DNA of 64,000 nucleotides, taken from positions 68,011 to 132,010 of the forward strand of contig CAJTQO010000004.1 of assembly GCA_910578405.1 (NCBI GenBank), in the 5' to 3' direction. Shown here piece by piece: positions 25,549 to 34,192 of the stretch; the stretch's first letter is position 1, and each line of letters opens with the position of its first letter. The position numbers and the translations under genes are program-made. The notes below the pieces were generated by a model that was not told the DNA's origin, did not search any database, and saw nothing but the letters and a program-made list of their open reading frames with translations. The stretch is from an uncultured Lachnospiraceae bacterium. GTDB lineage: Bacteria; Bacillota; Clostridia; Lachnospirales; Lachnospiraceae.

Positions 25549-25709
25549 TGCATGTTTAAACATTCATTCCTGGCAATGCACGCCCCACTTTGCGTGATAT
25601 TTGCGCCAAATTTAATCAATGTAGCCCACTGCGTCTCTTAAATTTGGCATAAATTTCCCACAAATTGTAACGTACATCTTGGGGAAAGCAATTTTCAAAC
25701 ACGCTCTAG
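25545..25709. repeat. MITE-like element 2, 165 bp
   Basis: It starts at the CTAG that ends element 1 and ends in CTAG at 25706-25709. The ends (CTAGTGCATGTTTAAA and the complement of TTTCAAACACGCTCTAG) are imperfect inverted repeats, and an inner GCCAAATTTAA/TTAAATTTGGC pair forms a stem. It resembles element 1 in its ends and in a CCActGCGTC...AAATTT block. Confidence 0.65.
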
Positions 25710-25789
25710 GGGGTAAGGCTTTAGGAGGTTGTTAAGGGCGCAAAAGTATGGCGTGCAGGGCAGGAAGGCATTAGAAGGGGGCGGGATAC

Positions 25790-26227
25790 GTGGAAAACGA
25801 CGGCAAAGAGGAACTGCAGTTTCCGGCGGATATCCGGAAAACGAAACAGCGGGAGGAAGTGTACCGCATTCTGGCGTCTGCGGCGGGGCCTGTGAGCGCA
25901 GCGGAGATTTATTGCCAGCTTTTACAGGAGGAAAAGGGGAATTTCGCCATTTCTACAATTTACCGCGCACTGGCTGTTTTTGAAGAAAAGGGGTATGTGG
26001 TGAAGACTTCCTTGACAGGCTGTGAGATGTCCTATTATGAATGGCGCAGGGAACGGCACAGGCATTATGCGGTTTGCCTGAAATGCCATAAGCGGATTCC
26101 GTTAAAAGGCTGTCCCTTTGAAGCGGCCCATATGGACGCTTGCGAGGATTTCATGGTGACAGGCCATAAACTGGAGTTGTATGGGTACTGTAAAGGATGT
26201 GGCAGTGGAGAAAAAGCGGCGCTGTGA
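25790..26227 (+). CDS. Fur family metalloregulator
   Basis: This 145-residue protein has the Fur winged-helix domain (about 15-85; TKQREEVYRILASA, then ISTIYRALAVFEEKGYV) and a dimerisation domain with HRHYAVCLKCHKRI and YCKGCG. The two CxxC pairs form the structural zinc site. The start is GTG at 25790 after AAGGGGGCGGG. Subtype (Zur, Fur, PerR) cannot be fixed. The neighbouring exporter with a Fur-type operator suggests zinc or another metal. It may be cotranscribed weakly with the downstream oxidoreductase. Confidence 0.88.
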   Translation: MENDGKEELQFPADIRKTKQREEVYRILASAAGPVSAAEIYCQLLQEEKGNFAISTIYRALAVFEEKGYVVKTSLTGCEMSYYEWRRERHRHYAVCLKCHKRIPLKGCPFEAAHMDACEDFMVTGHKLELYGYCKGCGSGEKAAL

Positions 26228-26329
26228 GAAACGTTAGATAAGGATATATGGTATAGAATGTATTTTGCGTGTCTATACTCTTTGTAATATATGCTGGAAA
26301 ACCGGATGGAAGCAGAGGAGGGCAGGCAA

Positions 26330-27658
26330 ATGGAATCTATATGGGGGATGGACGGTTGGGAGGAAAGACCGTCTTTGCAGAAGGATTTGTCGGTAGATAC
26401 AGTGGTCATCGGCGGAGGGATAGCGGGGATACTGACGGCCTGGCTATTGCAGCAAAGGGGCGTGGAAACGGTGTTGTTGGAAGCGTCCCGTTTATGCGGC
26501 GGGCAGACAGGGAGGACGACGGCGAAGATTACGCTGCAGCATGGCTTGCTGTATCATAAGCTAATGCAAAAGGAAGGAAAAGAGAAGGCAGGGCTTTATG
26601 TGCAGGCAAACCGTGCAGCTATCCGGCGGTACCGTGAAATAATGGAAGAAGAGGGGATAGACTGTCAGTTCCGTAACTGCAACTCTTATTTATATACAAG
26701 GAAAGAGGGGGACGCTCTGTATCGGGAGGAAGAGGCGGCAAAAAGCCTGGGGATTTGTGCGCAGTATGTGGAAAGGACAGAGCTTCCGTTCCAGGTAAAG
26801 GGGGCCCTTTGTTTTTACGACCAGGCAGTGTTCCAACCGCTGCAGTTTTTGCATCGGTTGGCGGAAAGCCTGACCATATATGAAAATACCCGTGTGCTTA
26901 CGGTGGAGGGACATGAAGTGCGCACACAGGGGCCGCGGGTGGAAGCCAAGCACATTGTGTTTGCAACCCATTATCCGTTTATCAACGTCCCGGGTTTTTA
27001 TTTTCTGCGGATGCACCAGGAACGCAGTTATGTGTTGGCATTGCAGAATACAGGACAAATGGACCACATTTATTACGGGATTGATGAGGATGGGCTGTCT
27101 TTTCGCAAAAGCGGCGATATTCTGCTGTTAGGCGGCGGGAATCACCGGACGGGGGAAAATAAGGGAGGCGGAAAATACAGGGATTTGCGGTTGGCGGCAG
27201 GCAGACTGTTCCAGGCAGCGCGGGAAGTGGCGCATTGGTCGGCGCAGGACTGTATGTCTGTGGACGACATTCCCTATATTGGCCGGTATTCGGCGCAATA
27301 TCCATATTGGTATGTGGCGACCGGGTTTTGCAAGTGGGGAATGACGGGCAGTATGACGGCAGCTATGTTGATTTGCGATTTGATTACGGCAGGGAAAAGC
27401 CGTTATGAGGAAGTGTTTACTCCGCACAGGCTGAATCTGCAGGCGTCTGCAGGGAAACTGGCGCAGGAAGGGCTGGAGTCGGCAAAAGGGCTTGGCAAAG
27501 GAGTGTTTACGGCCGCGCCCCGCTGTCCCCATATGGGCTGCGCCCTGGAATGGAACCCGGATGAACTAAGCTGGGACTGTCCCTGCCATGGTTCCCGTTT
27601 TGACAGCCGCGGGAAACTGTTGGATAACCCGGCACAGGCAGATTTGGATAATGCTTAA
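26330..27658 (+). CDS. FAD-dependent oxidoreductase with C-terminal Rieske domain
   Basis: This 442-residue protein has a DAO-type FAD domain with the dinucleotide motif VVIGGGIAGILTAWLLQQRG near residue 25 and GGQTGRTTAKITLQHG near 60. The C-terminal 60 residues form a Rieske [2Fe-2S] domain (CPHMGCALEW and CPCHGSRFD, the two Cys-X-His pairs). The ATG at 26330 follows GGAGG, whereas the one at 26291 has none. The domain order is that of a widespread bacterial family whose substrate is unknown. It is about 100 bp downstream of the Fur-family gene. Confidence 0.9.
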   Translation: MESIWGMDGWEERPSLQKDLSVDTVVIGGGIAGILTAWLLQQRGVETVLLEASRLCGGQTGRTTAKITLQHGLLYHKLMQKEGKEKAGLYVQANRAAIRRYREIMEEEGIDCQFRNCNSYLYTRKEGDALYREEEAAKSLGICAQYVERTELPFQVKGALCFYDQAVFQPLQFLHRLAESLTIYENTRVLTVEGHEVRTQGPRVEAKHIVFATHYPFINVPGFYFLRMHQERSYVLALQNTGQMDHIYYGIDEDGLSFRKSGDILLLGGGNHRTGENKGGGKYRDLRLAAGRLFQAAREVAHWSAQDCMSVDDIPYIGRYSAQYPYWYVATGFCKWGMTGSMTAAMLICDLITAGKSRYEEVFTPHRLNLQASAGKLAQEGLESAKGLGKGVFTAAPRCPHMGCALEWNPDELSWDCPCHGSRFDSRGKLLDNPAQADLDNA

Positions 27659-27759
27659 GGAAGGCGGCGGCATATGCTAAAAAAAACTATGCAAATGAAT
27701 TAAGTTATGGTAGACTAGAAACTAATTTAAATAAGTTAAGCACAAGGTGGATTCACAGA

Positions 27760-29499
27760 ATGAATGAGGAATGGAAGGGAAAAGCCGAACATGGATTGTT
27801 TCAGATAAAGAGGCCGGAAAAATGGAAATTCTTATTTCTTGCCTTATTCCTCTTTCTATTCATTTTGTGGATTACATATGCGGACTTTCATTCTTCGCTA
27901 CGGTTTTCCAAACAGCCGGGTTATTATGACGCTCCTTTTTCCCTGCAGATACAAGGGGGTGGGCAGTATCGGATTTTTTATACGCTGGACGGTTCAAAAC
28001 CCACACAAGAATCCATACCCTATGAAGGGGAGATTTATCTGGAGGACGCTTCCAATCATGAGAATGTATACTCCGCCCGGACAGATACGTCCACGGCATT
28101 CTATACGGAGCTGGTGGAGCAGTATTCGTCAGAAAATCCTGGCTATACGGTTCCGGACTATAAAGTGGATAAATGCAATATCGTCAGGGCGTGCGCATTT
28201 GACCAGTCAGGCAATTGTGTAGATTCTATCACAGGTTCCTATTTTATCGGTTTTTCCGAAAAAGCGGCGTACAATGGCCTTTGGACGGTTTCCCTGATTA
28301 CGGATCCGGATAATTTGTTTGGCTTTGAAAATGGCATCTATGTGACAGGGAAGGTTTTTGAAGAATACAAAAAACTGCTCCCGGACGAAAATACGCCGCT
28401 GCGCGGCAGTTGGTGGTGGTGGACAGGTAATTACAGCGAACGGGGGAAAGAGGCGGAGCGGGAGGCGAACATTGAAATCCGCAGGCCGGATCGCTCGTTG
28501 GTTTTGGCGGAAGAATGCGGCATCCGGGTACAGGGGAATGGCAGCCGGGGCAAGCTGCCTAAGAGCCTGAGCGTTTATGCCAGGCGGGAATATTCGGGCA
28601 GCGATGAATTTTCCGCAGATATTTTCGGTATCGGGGATGAGTCCCACAAATTTGTGCTGTTTTCCGGCGCGGATGACAGTGAATATAAGCTGAAGGATTA
28701 TATGGTAAATACTATGGAAGCGGGTCTGGATTTTTGCACCATGGATTTCCTTCCGGCTGCTTTGTTCCTGGATGGGGAGTTCTGGGGCGTGTATTATATT
28801 ACGGAAAGTTACCATTCCGACTATTTTGCCGACCATTATGGCGTTTCCCAGGATGAGGTGATTGTAGTAAAGGAAGAGCTGGTCACAGAAGGCAAAGAGG
28901 AAGAGGCGCAGCTATATTTGGATATGAGGGAATATATTGCCGGAAACGATATGGCGCAAGCGCAGAATTTTGAGAAGGCGCAGACTCTGATGGATATGGG
29001 CAGTTATATAGATTACTACGCCGCACAGATTTTCATTGGAAGAAGCGGTGACTGGCCGAAGAAAAACGAAGGGGCATGGAGGACAAGAAGCATAGTGTCC
29101 GGTTCAGAGTATGCAGACGGCCGTTGGCGCTGGCTGCTTTATGATGTGAATTCCGGCGGGCTGAGTACGGTGGAAGAGGATACGTTAGCTTATGTATTGG
29201 AGGCAGACAGCGTTTTTGCCTCGCTGATTCAAAATACCGGGTTTAAAGAGCGGTTTGCAGAACGGTTGCTTTATATGGCGGATGAAGTTTATTCGCCGCA
29301 AAAGGTGGATGCTTTTATCGACTCTTATCTGGGGACTTTGATGGAACCGCTTTGCTTAAGCAATCTGCGGTTTAACGGCAGGGATTTAAGGACGGAAAAA
29401 ACGGAAAATGCAGAACGCATCCGCGCTTTTTTGAAAGAAAGGCCGGTTTATATTGAGCAGATGATTGCAAATCATATGGGGCCGGAATATTTGGAGTAG
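27760..29499 (+). CDS. CotH kinase domain protein, membrane-anchored
   Basis: This 579-residue protein has one N-terminal transmembrane anchor (about 24-42) and a chitobiase/FN3-like domain (about 50-170; YRIFYTLDGSKPTQESIPYEG). The CotH domain (about 175-560) contains VQGNGSRGKLPKSLSVYARREY and WRWLLYDVNSGGLS, the ATP/metal-binding blocks of CotH kinases. AAGGTGG precedes the ATG. It is the first gene of a tight three-gene operon with VTC and DUF4956 genes, separated by only a few bases. CotH kinases phosphorylate spore-coat proteins in Bacillus; the target here is unknown. Confidence 0.9.
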   Translation: MNEEWKGKAEHGLFQIKRPEKWKFLFLALFLFLFILWITYADFHSSLRFSKQPGYYDAPFSLQIQGGGQYRIFYTLDGSKPTQESIPYEGEIYLEDASNHENVYSARTDTSTAFYTELVEQYSSENPGYTVPDYKVDKCNIVRACAFDQSGNCVDSITGSYFIGFSEKAAYNGLWTVSLITDPDNLFGFENGIYVTGKVFEEYKKLLPDENTPLRGSWWWWTGNYSERGKEAEREANIEIRRPDRSLVLAEECGIRVQGNGSRGKLPKSLSVYARREYSGSDEFSADIFGIGDESHKFVLFSGADDSEYKLKDYMVNTMEAGLDFCTMDFLPAALFLDGEFWGVYYITESYHSDYFADHYGVSQDEVIVVKEELVTEGKEEEAQLYLDMREYIAGNDMAQAQNFEKAQTLMDMGSYIDYYAAQIFIGRSGDWPKKNEGAWRTRSIVSGSEYADGRWRWLLYDVNSGGLSTVEEDTLAYVLEADSVFASLIQNTGFKERFAERLLYMADEVYSPQKVDAFIDSYLGTLMEPLCLSNLRFNGRDLRTEKTENAERIRAFLKERPVYIEQMIANHMGPEYLE

Positions 29500-29501
29500 A
29501 A

Positions 29502-30191
29502 ATGGAATATAGGAATGAACTGAAATTTCAACTGGACTTTATGGATATACAGAAACTTAAGTATCGGTTGGAAGCGTTTCTTGATTATGACGAAAACCAA
29601 AAAGGAGACTTTTACACGGTACGCAGTTTGTATTTTGATGATATCTATGATACCTGTCTGTTTGAAAGTGAATCGGGTGTGGATAACCGGAAAAAATACC
29701 GGCTCCGCATATATAACGGAGATTTGGATGTGGTGCATTTGGAGAAGAAATGTAAGCTGCGGGGAATGACCAAAAAGATAACCGAGGAAATCCCGCTGGA
29801 GGAATGCCGGAAGCTGGCGGCGGGGAAACCAATGAAAAAGGGCGGCGGCCTGGCGCAGGAACTGGGCTATCTTATGCAGTCAAGGAATATGACGCCAAAA
29901 TGCATCGTAGAGTATGACCGGTGCGCAATGGTAAACCATGTTGGGAATGTGCGCATTACTTTTGACATGGAGGTGCGGGGGACAGTCCATACGGACTGCT
30001 TTTTGGCCGGGGGGAAGGAAAGATTTGATTTTGTGATGGCGCCTGGTATGCATATTCTGGAAATCAAATACGATGAATTGCTGCCGGAGCCGATTTTGCG
30101 GGCAGTGAACCTGGAACATTTACAGCGGCAGTCCATTTCGAAATATGTGTGGGTAAGGCAAAAATTTAAGGGACAAAGGAGCAGGGCATAA
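29502..30191 (+). CDS. VTC-domain polyphosphate polymerase
   Basis: This 229-residue protein is a single VTC/TTM tunnel domain, the catalytic unit that makes polyphosphate from ATP. Visible blocks are NELKFQ at the start, SLYFDDIYDTCLFE, RKKYRLRIYNGD, HLEKKCKLRGMTKK, VEYDR, ITFDMEVRG and ILEIKYDELLPEPI. These supply the basic and acidic residues lining the tunnel. Its ATG lies 3 bases after the CotH stop, and GGAG in the last CotH codons serves as ribosome site. No SPX domain is present, which is usual in bacteria. Confidence 0.9.
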   Translation: MEYRNELKFQLDFMDIQKLKYRLEAFLDYDENQKGDFYTVRSLYFDDIYDTCLFESESGVDNRKKYRLRIYNGDLDVVHLEKKCKLRGMTKKITEEIPLEECRKLAAGKPMKKGGGLAQELGYLMQSRNMTPKCIVEYDRCAMVNHVGNVRITFDMEVRGTVHTDCFLAGGKERFDFVMAPGMHILEIKYDELLPEPILRAVNLEHLQRQSISKYVWVRQKFKGQRSRA

Positions 30192-30192
30192 A

Positions 30193-30864
30193 ATGGGTTT
30201 CGGTGATGTAATTAAAAAGTCAATTTTGGAAGGGTTTGCTTATGTGGATTTTTCCACCACAAAAATGGCAGTGACATTGGGCGTAACGTTCCTGATTGCC
30301 GCTTATATATTTTTCGTATACCGGTTTCTGGCGCGGGGCGCTTTTTACAATAAAAACTTTAATATTACGATGGCGGTTATTTCCATTGTAACGGCAGGGA
30401 TAGTGATTGCGATGCAGTCCAGTCTGGCCATCTCGCTTGGTATGGTTGGAGCATTGTCCATTGTGCGTTTCCGCACGGCCATTAAAGAACCGTTGGATCT
30501 GCTGTTTTTGTTCTGGTCTATCGGAACCGGGATTATATGCGGCGCAGGGTTGTACGAGCTTGCGGTTATCGTAGCCATTGCCGCCACTTTTGGCTTATTT
30601 GCTTTACAATTTGTGCCGTTGGCGGCAGAACCTATGCTGTTGGTAATCCAAATGGAGATGGACAGTGAGGAAGCGGCGTTGCGCCTGGTCAAAAAGTCCG
30701 CGCAAAAGTACAGGGTGGATTCAAAAAGCATTCGGGATGGAAAGGAAAACCTGATACTGGAAATACGGGCAAAGGAGTACAGCGGCCTGACAAATGAAAT
30801 TTCGAAAATAGAAGGTGTGGGAAAGGTGACTTTGCTGCATCATGAGGGAGAAGTGAGGGTATAG
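30193..30864 (+). CDS. DUF4956 membrane protein
   Basis: This 223-residue protein has four hydrophobic helices in its first 150 residues. It carries the DUF4956 signature SLAISLGMVGALSIVRFRTAIKEP near residue 80, followed by a cytoplasmic ferredoxin-like C-terminal domain. The start is directly after the VTC stop. CotH, VTC and DUF4956 genes recur together in bacteria, so this is likely the membrane partner of the polymerase, perhaps guiding polyphosphate across or onto the membrane. That role is inferred. Confidence 0.88.
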   Translation: MGFGDVIKKSILEGFAYVDFSTTKMAVTLGVTFLIAAYIFFVYRFLARGAFYNKNFNITMAVISIVTAGIVIAMQSSLAISLGMVGALSIVRFRTAIKEPLDLLFLFWSIGTGIICGAGLYELAVIVAIAATFGLFALQFVPLAAEPMLLVIQMEMDSEEAALRLVKKSAQKYRVDSKSIRDGKENLILEIRAKEYSGLTNEISKIEGVGKVTLLHHEGEVRV

Positions 30865-30877
30865 GCGCCGGAACCGG

Positions 30878-30899
30878 GATATCCGTAAAAACGGATATC
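30878..30899. repeat. small hairpin after the CotH-VTC-DUF4956 operon
   Basis: GATATCCGT and ACGGATATC flank AAAA. It has no T tract and lies 14 bases after the last stop. Confidence 0.45.
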
Positions 30900-30962
30900 G
30901 GCATAAGAAATAGAAAGCCGGGACGGTGAAAGAAGGGATGGAAGGGAAGGTATGGTTATTGG

Positions 30963-31778
30963 ATGAATAAAGATTTGAAAATCGCAGTATTGATAGATGC
31001 GGATAACATATCGGATAAATATGTAAGTATTATATTGGAAGAAACGGCAAAGAGCGGGATTGCCACGTATAAGAGAATATATGGGGATTGGACCAATACC
31101 CGTCTGGTGTCGTGGAAGAATGTGCTTTTGGATAATTCCATTATGCCAATCCAGCAGTATAGTTATACAGCGGGAAAAAATGCTACGGATTCCGCCATGA
31201 TTATTGACGCCATGGATATTTTGTATTCCCGTACGGTAGACGGGTTTTGCATCGTTTCTTCGGACAGTGATTTTACGCGGCTGGTGGCGCGGCTTCGGGA
31301 AGCGGGAATGATTGTGATTGGAATGGGGGAAAGCAAGACGCCCAAGCCGTTTATCTCTGCGTGCAACCAGTTTAAATATCTGGACATTATTTTCCAGGCT
31401 AAAGAACAGGAAGAAGAGGGAGTTGGCAGGAAAGAGGAGCTGGCAGCCACTAAGGCGACTTCCAAGTCTGCGAAACTAAAAAAGGGAACAAAATCCGCAG
31501 CGGCAGTGATTGCCAAGAAGAGGAAAGAGGAGTTAAAGCCACAGACGGATCTAAAGATGATTAAACGGGCAATCCTGTCTTTGGTAGAGGAATGTTCCGA
31601 TGACGATGAGTGGATTCTTTCTGCGGAATTGAGGAACCAGCTTGGAAAACGTTTCCCGGATTTTGATGTGCGGAATTTCGGGTTTTCCAAATTTTCTTCG
31701 TTTGTTAATTCTTTAAATATTCTGGACTGCGTACAGGAACAGAATATAGTAAAATTTAAAATAAAAGGACGGAAGTAA
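30963..31778 (+). CDS. NYN domain protein with C-terminal OST-HTH/LOTUS-like domain
   Basis: This 271-residue protein has an N-terminal NYN/PIN-like nuclease domain (about 5-145) with acidic residues in VLIDADNIS, TDSAMIIDAMDIL and IVSSDSDFTRL, forming the metal site. A basic linker (about 160-195) joins a LOTUS-like domain (about 195-268; DEWILSAELRNQLGKRFPDFD and the following GFSKFSSFV). The fold predicts an RNase or RNA-binding regulator acting in the cytoplasm. The ribosome site is weak. A strong terminator follows, so it is probably a single-gene unit. Confidence 0.88.
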   Translation: MNKDLKIAVLIDADNISDKYVSIILEETAKSGIATYKRIYGDWTNTRLVSWKNVLLDNSIMPIQQYSYTAGKNATDSAMIIDAMDILYSRTVDGFCIVSSDSDFTRLVARLREAGMIVIGMGESKTPKPFISACNQFKYLDIIFQAKEQEEEGVGRKEELAATKATSKSAKLKKGTKSAAAVIAKKRKEELKPQTDLKMIKRAILSLVEECSDDDEWILSAELRNQLGKRFPDFDVRNFGFSKFSSFVNSLNILDCVQEQNIVKFKIKGRK

Positions 31779-31806
31779 AAATGGGGCGGCCAGCCCCATT
31801 TTTTCA
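31777..31806 (+). terminator. terminator of the NYN gene
   Basis: AAAAATGGGGC pairs with GCCCCATTTTT around a 5-base loop, followed by TTTC. Confidence 0.85.
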
Positions 31807-31893
31807 CGAGTATCATGCGTGTTCCGTATAGTATGTGCGCATTGGCACAGCATATACTGCAGTATGGTACATAGCGTTCTCAAAGCGTGTCGT

Positions 31894-33210
31894 TTATGTC
31901 CGTTTCCATTCCCGAATAGCTTCCAACCGGGCCTTGGCGGCAGCTTCCGCCCCTTGGCAGGTCGGGCGGTAGTAGGTACGGTCTTGCAGGGAGTCGGGCA
32001 TACATGACATGCGGGTGAGTTTTTCTTCCGTGTTATGCGCGTATTCGTAGCCTTCCCCATAGTGGAGTTCTTCCATAAGCTTCGTAGGGGCGTTGCGAAT
32101 CTGCAGCGGCACAGGGGAAGCCAGGGTTTGCAGCGCGTCTTTGCGGCATTCCTCATAAGCAATGTATATGGCGTTGGACTTGGGCGCCAGAGAGAGGTAG
32201 GCGACCGTATGGGCCAGGTTGACATTGCACTCCGGCATTCCGTTAAAGTGGCACGCCTGATAGGCGGACACGGCAAGGGGAAGCGCCTGGCTGTCAGCCA
32301 TGCCAATATCTTCGCTGGCAAAGCGGATTAGGCGCCTGGCGATATAGAGCGGGTCCTCCCCGGCTTCCAGCATTCGGGAGAGCCAGTAGATAGCGGCGTC
32401 CGGGTCGCTGTTGCGCATGGATTTGTGCAGGGCGGAAATCAGGTTATAATGTTCTTCGCCGTTTTTGTCATATAATAAGGATTTTCTGCTGATGCATTGG
32501 CTTAGGACATCTTTGGAAACATGGATGGTCCCTGCGCTCACCGCCGCGTTTGTTATGGCCATTTCCAATGTATTGAGGGCGATTCTCGCGTCTCCGTTGG
32601 AAAATACAGCGATTGCTTCCAGCAATTCAGGCAGGATGTCTATTTTTGTCTGTCCAAACGCCTTGGGGTTATGGATGGCGTTGTCTAATAGCTTTGCAAT
32701 ATGCTGGTTAGAGAGGGGCTGCAGTACAAAGACTTTGCAGCGGGACAAAAGAGCGGCATTGATTTCAAAAGAGGGGTTTTCCGTGGTTGCCCCAATTAGG
32801 ATAATGCTCCCTTTTTCCACAAAAGGAAGGAAAGCATCCTGCTGCGCTTTGTTGAAACGGTGGATTTCATCTACGAACAGAACGGTTTTTATTCCCATAG
32901 CCCTGCTGTTTTCCGCACGCGCCATAACTTCTTTGATTTCCTTGATGCCGCTGGTCACGGCACTGAAATTAATAAAAGCGGCATGGGTCTTATTGGCAAT
33001 AATATTGGCCAGGGTGGTTTTGCCTACACCAGGAGGCCCCCAGAAGATCATAGAGGAGATATGGTCGGCGTCAATTAACTGCCGGAGCAGTTTGCCCTTG
33101 CCAAGCAAATGTTCCTGGCCGATAAAATCCTCTAAGCTGTCCGGGCGCAGGCGGCTTGCAAGGGGGGTGGATGTGGTTTTCCTGTCATCAAAAAGGGAGA
33201 GTTGCTCCAT
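31894..33210 (-). CDS. rarA: replication-associated recombination protein RarA (MgsA)
   Basis: This 438-residue AAA+ ATPase acts at stalled replication forks. Walker A is GPPGVGKT (58-65), Walker B is VLFVDEIHRF (Asp114), and sensor motifs follow (GATTENPSFEIN, RCKVFVLQPLS). The C-terminal tetramerisation domain is complete (SEDIGMADSQAL, then PKSNAIYIAYEE). The N-terminal MEQLSLFDD resembles a clamp-binding peptide. GGAGG precedes the ATG. It lies 68 bp downstream of the acetyltransferase gene on the same strand and may be cotranscribed. Confidence 0.95.
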   Translation of the reverse strand: MEQLSLFDDRKTTSTPLASRLRPDSLEDFIGQEHLLGKGKLLRQLIDADHISSMIFWGPPGVGKTTLANIIANKTHAAFINFSAVTSGIKEIKEVMARAENSRAMGIKTVLFVDEIHRFNKAQQDAFLPFVEKGSIILIGATTENPSFEINAALLSRCKVFVLQPLSNQHIAKLLDNAIHNPKAFGQTKIDILPELLEAIAVFSNGDARIALNTLEMAITNAAVSAGTIHVSKDVLSQCISRKSLLYDKNGEEHYNLISALHKSMRNSDPDAAIYWLSRMLEAGEDPLYIARRLIRFASEDIGMADSQALPLAVSAYQACHFNGMPECNVNLAHTVAYLSLAPKSNAIYIAYEECRKDALQTLASPVPLQIRNAPTKLMEELHYGEGYEYAHNTEEKLTRMSCMPDSLQDRTYYRPTCQGAEAAAKARLEAIREWKRT

Positions 33211-33278
33211 GCTGATCCTCCAAAATGTATGTGAATCAAATAGTTTTGTTTGAAAAGGGCTTTGCAGGACTAACGTAT

Positions 33279-33851
33279 TTATGGAAGAAGTTTGATGTGG
33301 CCTGCAATATAGGAACCGAAAATATTTTGATACAAGGCGTGGTATTCGTCAAAGGTCACAAGGCAGCCATTGGTCAGGACTTCCATTTCAACGCCGAAAA
33401 GACAGACAAGGTAATCCATGCAGCGCATACCGCCGCGCAGGTAAAATTCTTTGCGCTTTTTCCTCCAGTCCAGGTCCGGGGAGGCATGGAAAACGCTTTC
33501 AATTTCCAGAAGGAAGCGGTATCCGCTGTAACGCTGCAGCAAAAGTTGGAGGGCTTTGGAGCCGATTCCGGCGCCGCGCGCTTTTGGGGAGATGGCGAAA
33601 TAGTCAAGAAGCGCAAGTCCGTTTTCTCTGGCCAGGATGGCTTCCCCAAGGATGGGGGAGGATAGGTCAGGAGTATGTCCCTGTTTTGCTTCGAGTGGTT
33701 CGATGGAAAGGATATCTACCAAACCTTCTTCTTTTTTTTGCAGAATCAGGGAGAAAGGTTTTCTTTCTTCCGGAGGGAACGCTTCCATATATAATTGTTC
33801 AATTTGTGACAACTGTTCTGCAGTATTTGCGGAGGTAAGTTTTATTTCCAT
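33279..33851 (-). CDS. GNAT family N-acetyltransferase
   Basis: This 190-residue protein has the GNAT fold. The acetyl-CoA motif A is LLDYFAISPKARGAGIGSKAL near residue 90. An N-terminal alpha/beta part (SQIEQLYMEAFPPEERKPFSLI) matches a common Firmicutes subgroup. The ATG at 33851 follows GGAAGGAAA; the longer frame to 33908 runs into the tRNA-Lys flank. The substrate is unknown. Confidence 0.85.
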   Translation of the reverse strand: MEIKLTSANTAEQLSQIEQLYMEAFPPEERKPFSLILQKKEEGLVDILSIEPLEAKQGHTPDLSSPILGEAILARENGLALLDYFAISPKARGAGIGSKALQLLLQRYSGYRFLLEIESVFHASPDLDWRKKRKEFYLRGGMRCMDYLVCLFGVEMEVLTNGCLVTFDEYHALYQNIFGSYIAGHIKLLP

Positions 33852-33939
33852 ATTCTTTGGTTTCCTTCCTGCCGGAAATTCCGGGTAAAATAAAAGTACC
33901 AACCCCATGGCGACTTGGCCACAAAATCAGTACTTCGCG

Positions 33940-34012
33940 TGCGCCGCCAGGGGTTCGAACCCTGGACACCCTGATTAAGAGTCAGGTGCTCTACCAACTG
34001 AGCTAGCAGCGC
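33940..34012 (-). tRNA. tRNA-Lys(CTT)
   Basis: These 73 bases fold as a cloverleaf: acceptor GCGCTGC/GCGGCGC (one G-T pair), D arm GCTC/GAGC, anticodon stem CCTGA/TCAGG with loop CTCTTAA (anticodon CTT), and T loop TTCGAAC. CCA is not encoded. Confidence 0.94.
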
Positions 34013-34052
34013 ATTTCTTTTCATTTAATATATCATTTACAACACAAGTAGT

Positions 34053-34081
34053 ATTATAGTATAATATTTCCAAGATTGCAA
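34053..34081 (-). promoter_or_regulatory. promoter of tRNA-Lys
   Basis: Reading leftward, TTGCAA (34081-34076) and TATAAT (34058-34053) are spaced by 17 bases. Confidence 0.7.
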
Positions 34082-34192
34082 GAGTTTTTTCGAAAAATTT
34101 TAAATTTTTTTAAGAAAGATAATCAAACGGCAATTTGAGTCAGAGTCTCAGTTATGCCGTTGGAACAAATTGTTTTGACATGGAGGAATCGT

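Noticed and set aside
32465..33253. 262-codon rightward frame inside rarA
   Set aside because: It is antisense to a clearly recognised AAA+ gene and has no start signals.
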